From contig CAJQNM010000760.1 of assembly GCA_905479665.1 (NCBI GenBank), positions 1 to 10,025 of the forward strand: DNA of 10,025 bases, in the 5' to 3' direction. Source of the DNA: an uncultured Saprospiraceae bacterium. Its GTDB lineage: Bacteria > Bacteroidota > Bacteroidia > Chitinophagales > Saprospiraceae. Below are positions 6,969-10,025 of this stretch, piece after piece. The translations under genes were made by a program, and so were the position numbers. The first letter of the stretch is position 1. Every line of letters starts with the position of its first letter. The notes beneath the pieces were generated by a model, which worked only from the letters and a program-made list of their open reading frames with translations, ran no database searches and was not told the origin of the DNA.

Positions 6969-8156
6969 TTGTATCCAGACCTCTCATATCTTCTGCATGA
7001 CCTGCTTGGTACCTCTGTAGACAATTGGACTTCCGTAGTCAAGACATTCGGATTTTTGCTTGTACTGGCATTTATGTCCAGTCACTACTTCTTTCGTAAA
7101 GAACTGATTCGCAAAGAAAAGCAAGGCTTGTTGGTGGGAAGTATGGAGAAAGTCAAGGTTGGGTTTCCACCCAGCATAGTCGAGACGGCAATCAATACGC
7201 TTTTGGGTTTCATCATTGGGTTTAAGGCAGTGTACCTGTTTCAAAACCATAGTGAGATTGGTACAGATATATTCCCCTTTCTCACTTCGACAAATGGCAA
7301 TCTTCCCGCGGGTTTAGTCCTTGCCCTTCTTTTTGGCGGCAGTTATTATTACAACCGTTACAAAGCTCAACTGCCCAAGCCTCAGGTCCATGATGTCATG
7401 GTCAAGCCTTCTGATCGATCATTTGACATTACCGTGAGGGCGGCAATTAGTAGCATCATTGGAGCAAAGCTATTTGCCATTTTCGAAAGCGCTGAAAATG
7501 TCCGCGCTTTTCTCAGCGATCCCATTGGTCAGTTCTTTTCTGGAAGTGGTCTAGCTGTATATGGGGGCCTTATTGTGGCATTTGCATATTGCTACTGGTG
7601 GATACGTAAGAAGGGCATGCGCCCGATTCACGTGATGGATGCCGTAGCACCGGCCTTGATCATGGGTTATGCAGTGGGGCGAATCGGCTGTCAGCTCTCT
7701 GGTGATGGAGATTGGGGCATCGTAAACATTGATCCCATTCCTGCTGGCTGGATTTTTCCAGATTGGCTGTGGGCCTATGATTATCCACAAAATGTACTGG
7801 AAAAAGGAGTCATGATAGAAGGATGCGAGGCAAATTATTGTCGTCGCTTGGCTCAGCCAGTGTACCCTACTCCGGTCTATGAGACCCTGATGGGCTTGGT
7901 CATTTTTGCCATCCTTTGGCTTTTGCGCAAGCGGGTCAAGGTGGCTGGAATGTTGTTTTTCATTTATCTGCTACTTAGCGGGATTGAACGCTTTTGGATC
8001 GAAAAAATTAGGGTCAATGATAAAATCTCAATGCTTGGCATGGAGCTTACTCAGGCGGAGATCATCTCCACGGTCCTGGTCGTAGTCGCTCTCGTAGGGA
8101 TGATCTTACTCGGTACACGCAAGGTAAAGACTACTGCCATCAACCAAACAGAGTAG
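6969..8156 (+). CDS. lgt: Lgt, prolipoprotein diacylglyceryl transferase
   Basis: Lgt moves a diacylglyceryl group from phosphatidylglycerol to the lipobox cysteine of prelipoproteins, the first step of lipoprotein maturation in the inner membrane. The 395-aa product has about eight hydrophobic segments (near 23-40, 73-93, 113-128, 155-175, 194-212, 221-238, 305-320, 365-382). It carries the Lgt signature GRIGCQLSGDGDWG at 237-250, with Arg238 matching the essential E. coli Arg143. YPTPVYE at 299-305 and ERFWIEKIR at 340-348 supply the C-terminal signature, including the second conserved arginine. It is about 100 residues longer than E. coli Lgt, as Bacteroidota versions are; much of the excess is in 250-296. 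Where E. coli has His103 before GG, this protein has Tyr198. The start is TTG, chosen because the family N-terminus MYPDLSY begins exactly there and no ATG or GTG lies upstream in frame. The 3' end overlaps the convergent glycosyltransferase by 17 bp. Confidence 0.96.
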   Translation: MYPDLSYLLHDLLGTSVDNWTSVVKTFGFLLVLAFMSSHYFFRKELIRKEKQGLLVGSMEKVKVGFPPSIVETAINTLLGFIIGFKAVYLFQNHSEIGTDIFPFLTSTNGNLPAGLVLALLFGGSYYYNRYKAQLPKPQVHDVMVKPSDRSFDITVRAAISSIIGAKLFAIFESAENVRAFLSDPIGQFFSGSGLAVYGGLIVAFAYCYWWIRKKGMRPIHVMDAVAPALIMGYAVGRIGCQLSGDGDWGIVNIDPIPAGWIFPDWLWAYDYPQNVLEKGVMIEGCEANYCRRLAQPVYPTPVYETLMGLVIFAILWLLRKRVKVAGMLFFIYLLLSGIERFWIEKIRVNDKISMLGMELTQAEIISTVLVVVALVGMILLGTRKVKTTAINQTE

Positions 8157-9258
8157 CAGCAACGTGGTCAGCTACGCTGTCCCAATCAAAGTCTTTTGCT
8201 CGCTCCAGACCAGCTGATATGAGCTGAGCACGTTTCGTAGCATCTGCATCGAGTTTACCCATCCCTTGTGCAATGTCTTCTACATTTTCTGGATCCACCA
8301 GCAGTGCGCAGTTCTTAGCGATCTCCTGCATGGATGACCGATTGGAGGTAATGACGGGCACTCCGCATTGCATGGCTTCGGCAATGGGAAGGCCAAACCC
8401 CTCCAAGAGGGAAACATAGACCAATGCACGGGCACCAGCTAATAGTGTTACCAATTCCTGGTGAGGAATGTATCCTGTGCTTATCATATCCTTCTGGAAT
8501 GGTGATTGGTTCAGTTGAGTTCTGACATCATCCGTTTGCCAGGCCGCTCGTCCGACAAGAAGCAACTTTGTCTGGCTATCCGTATTTTTTCGAAAGTGCT
8601 CGTAGGCCCGAATGGTGTTGGGTATGTTCTTGCGTGGATGAATAGCCCCGATGACAATAAAATATGCATGCCCGCCACTCCACTTGTTCTGGGCGGTTAG
8701 TATTTCTGAGTCGGAGAGGGGTTTGTATGTGGTCTGGATCCCGTTATGGACCCAGGTGGTCTTGCCACGCGCATTGGGAAAGTGCTCTAGCAGATCTTGC
8801 TGTGTACTCAGCGAGACAGTCACTATCTGGTCGGCAGCGGCAATAAATTTTGGCATATAAGCGCGATAGAACCTAAGCGTCATCCAGCTGATCTGAGTAG
8901 GATAGTGCAGGTACGCCAGATCATGAATGGTCATGACATTGTGCGCTATTTTTGCCGAAAGTGAGGTAAATCCGTCAGGCGAAAAGAAGGCATCACACTT
9001 ATGCCGCTGATAGGCGCGAGGGATAGCCACTTCAAACCACCACCAAAAAAGTAAAGGATGCCTGGCTGGTGGATTGATCACTAGGGGGTGCACATTTTCG
9101 GCAAAGACAAAATCCGGATCATACGGACGGTCGAAAGCAAAGAAGAATTCGTGCTCCGGATAATTTCTTACCAATCGGGAGACCACTTCATAGGTATATA
9201 TTCCAAAACCTTCTAGTTTGCCCTTCAGTAAAAATCGTGTGTTGACAAGAATGCGCAT
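8140..9258 (-). CDS. Glycosyltransferase, GT4 family
   Basis: This 372-aa GT-B-fold retaining glycosyltransferase transfers a sugar from a nucleotide-sugar donor, most likely during surface polysaccharide or glycan assembly at the cytoplasmic side of the membrane. The N-terminal half starts MRILVNTRFL and has a glycine-rich loop EGFGIYTYEV at 16-25 and SPDGF at 93-97. The C-terminal Rossmann half has GAIHPRKN at 204-211, with the Arg/Lys expected to hold donor phosphates, and the GT4 signature EGFGLPIAE at 286-294 (E-x7-E, Glu286 and Glu294). PVITSNRSSMQEI at 301-313 is typical of mannosyl-/GlcNAc-transferase-like members. No signal peptide or membrane segment is obvious. Donor and acceptor cannot be read from sequence, and no other polysaccharide genes adjoin it here. 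It converges on lgt with overlapping ends and is divergent from nadB. Confidence 0.94.
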   Translation of the reverse strand: MRILVNTRFLLKGKLEGFGIYTYEVVSRLVRNYPEHEFFFAFDRPYDPDFVFAENVHPLVINPPARHPLLFWWWFEVAIPRAYQRHKCDAFFSPDGFTSLSAKIAHNVMTIHDLAYLHYPTQISWMTLRFYRAYMPKFIAAADQIVTVSLSTQQDLLEHFPNARGKTTWVHNGIQTTYKPLSDSEILTAQNKWSGGHAYFIVIGAIHPRKNIPNTIRAYEHFRKNTDSQTKLLLVGRAAWQTDDVRTQLNQSPFQKDMISTGYIPHQELVTLLAGARALVYVSLLEGFGLPIAEAMQCGVPVITSNRSSMQEIAKNCALLVDPENVEDIAQGMGKLDADATKRAQLISAGLERAKDFDWDSVADHVAATLFG

Positions 9259-9269
9259 CAGATGGTGGC

Positions 9270-9312
9270 AATTTAGAAATGAAATCTTGACTAAACCGCA
9301 TTTTTCTAAATT
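9270..9312. repeat. 10-bp inverted repeat in the glycosyltransferase-nadB spacer
   Basis: AATTTAGAAA (9270-9279) is the exact reverse complement of TTTCTAAATT (9303-9312). The right arm is part of the nadB -7 element. The left arm, read on the minus strand, gives TAAATTG, a near -7 element facing the glycosyltransferase. The repeat is therefore best read as two back-to-back promoters, though one regulator could also bind both arms. Confidence 0.45.
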
Positions 9313-9314
9313 TG
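9287..9314 (+). promoter_or_regulatory. nadB promoter (TTG-N17-TAAATTTG)
   Basis: A TTG -33 element at 9287-9289 is followed after 17 bp by TAAATTTG at 9307-9314, a perfect match to the Bacteroidota -7 consensus TAnnTTTG. Transcription would begin near 9320, leaving about 10 nt before the TTG start codon at 9330. This supports that start over the in-frame TTG at 9312, which lies inside the promoter. Confidence 0.6.
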
Positions 9315-9329
9315 GAAAGAACTGAGACT

Positions 9330-10025
9330 TTGAGACAAACCGACATTCTAATCATAGGTACTGGGGTCGCAGGCCTGACCACTGCAATCAAGCTAGCGCA
9401 GCGGCGCACAGATCTGCGTATCCTTGTGATCACCAAATCCGAAACTGTTTCCGAAACCAATACACGCTATGCACAGGGAGGCATTGCATCGGTTTGGGAT
9501 TTTGATGCCGATTCGTACCAATCACACATTGATGACACGATGGATGCTGGTGATGACTTATGCAATCCCGAAATTGTCCGCATCGTCGTCGAAGAAGGGC
9601 CGCAGCGGGTTCGAGAAATCATTGATTGGGGCACACGCTTTGACAAAGTCAAGGGGAGCTATGACCTTGCCATGGAAGGAGGACACTCTTCGCACCGCAT
9701 CTTACACTACAAAGATCTTACCGGGGCCGAGATACAACGAGGTCTGGTTGAAAAAGCGGCTGCTTTTCCCAACATCGAGATTCAAACTTCTATTCAGGCA
9801 GTCGATCTGCTCACACAGCATCATCTCGGGTACAGTGTGACCCGAGGTACTCCAGATATCGTTTGCTACGGAGCCTACGTATTCAATCGGGAGCGCCAGG
9901 ATACCGAAACAATTGTTGCTCGCCACACGGTCCTCGCAACAGGAGGGAACGGCCAAATATATCGCAACTCGACCAATCCTGTCATTGCCACCGGCGATGG
10001 CATTGCTATTTTCTACCGGGCAAAA
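9330..10025 (+). CDS. nadB: NadB, L-aspartate oxidase, N-terminal part, cut by window edge
   Basis: NadB oxidises L-aspartate to iminoaspartate with FAD. Quinolinate synthase NadA then makes quinolinate, the first step of de novo NAD synthesis in the cytoplasm. The 232 visible codons cover the FAD-binding part. They show the dinucleotide fold GTGVAG at 10-15, the family signature RYAQGGIA at 46-53, the substrate-region motif EGGHSSHRILH at 116-126, and the FAD-domain segment LATGGNGQIY at 212-221, ending near TGDG. HSSHRILH and RYAQGGIA separate NadB from succinate dehydrogenase and fumarate reductase flavoproteins, which share the fold. No ATG or GTG lies in frame near the N-terminus, so the start is taken as TTG 9330-9332, directly before RQTDILIIG. 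The catalytic C-terminal half lies outside the window. nadA and nadC are not in view. Confidence 0.96.
   Translation, partial: MRQTDILIIGTGVAGLTTAIKLAQRRTDLRILVITKSETVSETNTRYAQGGIASVWDFDADSYQSHIDDTMDAGDDLCNPEIVRIVVEEGPQRVREIIDWGTRFDKVKGSYDLAMEGGHSSHRILHYKDLTGAEIQRGLVEKAAAFPNIEIQTSIQAVDLLTQHHLGYSVTRGTPDIVCYGAYVFNRERQDTETIVARHTVLATGGNGQIYRNSTNPVIATGDGIAIFYRAK

Overview
The window is about 10 kb of a bacterial chromosome, most likely from the phylum Bacteroidota. Three things point there. Start codons mostly lack a Shine-Dalgarno sequence and follow A/T-rich leaders. Several genes are preceded by the TAnnTTTG -7 element typical of this phylum. The proteins, especially the long Lgt starting MYPDLSY and carrying GCQLSGDGDWG, look like Bacteroidota versions. 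Base composition is mixed, neither AT- nor GC-extreme. A Saprospiraceae- or Chitinophagales-like source is plausible but cannot be decided from the sequence alone. I see no mobile element, CRISPR array, rRNA or tRNA.

Layout, left to right. A truncated alpha/beta hydrolase (minus) is divergent from uvrB (plus), which encodes the DNA-repair helicase subunit. uvrB converges, with an 8-bp stop overlap, on a two-gene minus-strand operon: a PLP-dependent D-threonine aldolase/D-serine dehydratase-like enzyme, then an oligo-1,6-glucosidase-type GH13 enzyme, joined by an ATGA overlap. Divergent from that operon is mtaB (plus), a tRNA methylthiotransferase. A 394-bp non-coding gap follows, with a strong hairpin and overlapping inverted repeats. 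Next is lgt (plus), for lipoprotein lipidation, which converges with a 17-bp overlap on a GT4 glycosyltransferase (minus). The glycosyltransferase is divergent from nadB (plus), L-aspartate oxidase for NAD synthesis, which runs off the right edge.

The genes do not form one pathway. They are housekeeping and metabolic functions (DNA repair, tRNA modification, lipoprotein maturation, NAD synthesis) interspersed with a sugar-hydrolysis/D-amino-acid pair and a cell-envelope sugar transferase. Packing is tight. Three divergent spacers of about 70-140 bp each carry an inverted repeat near their centre, and two convergent pairs overlap at their stop codons. lgt and nadB both appear to start at TTG, each just downstream of a TTG-N17-TAnnTTT-type promoter.

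I found no clear new system. The best leads are regulatory: an 18-bp inverted repeat placed exactly symmetrically between the hydrolase and uvrB start codons, and a terminator-like hairpin in the mtaB-lgt gap whose T-tract serves the minus strand, where no gene is evident.
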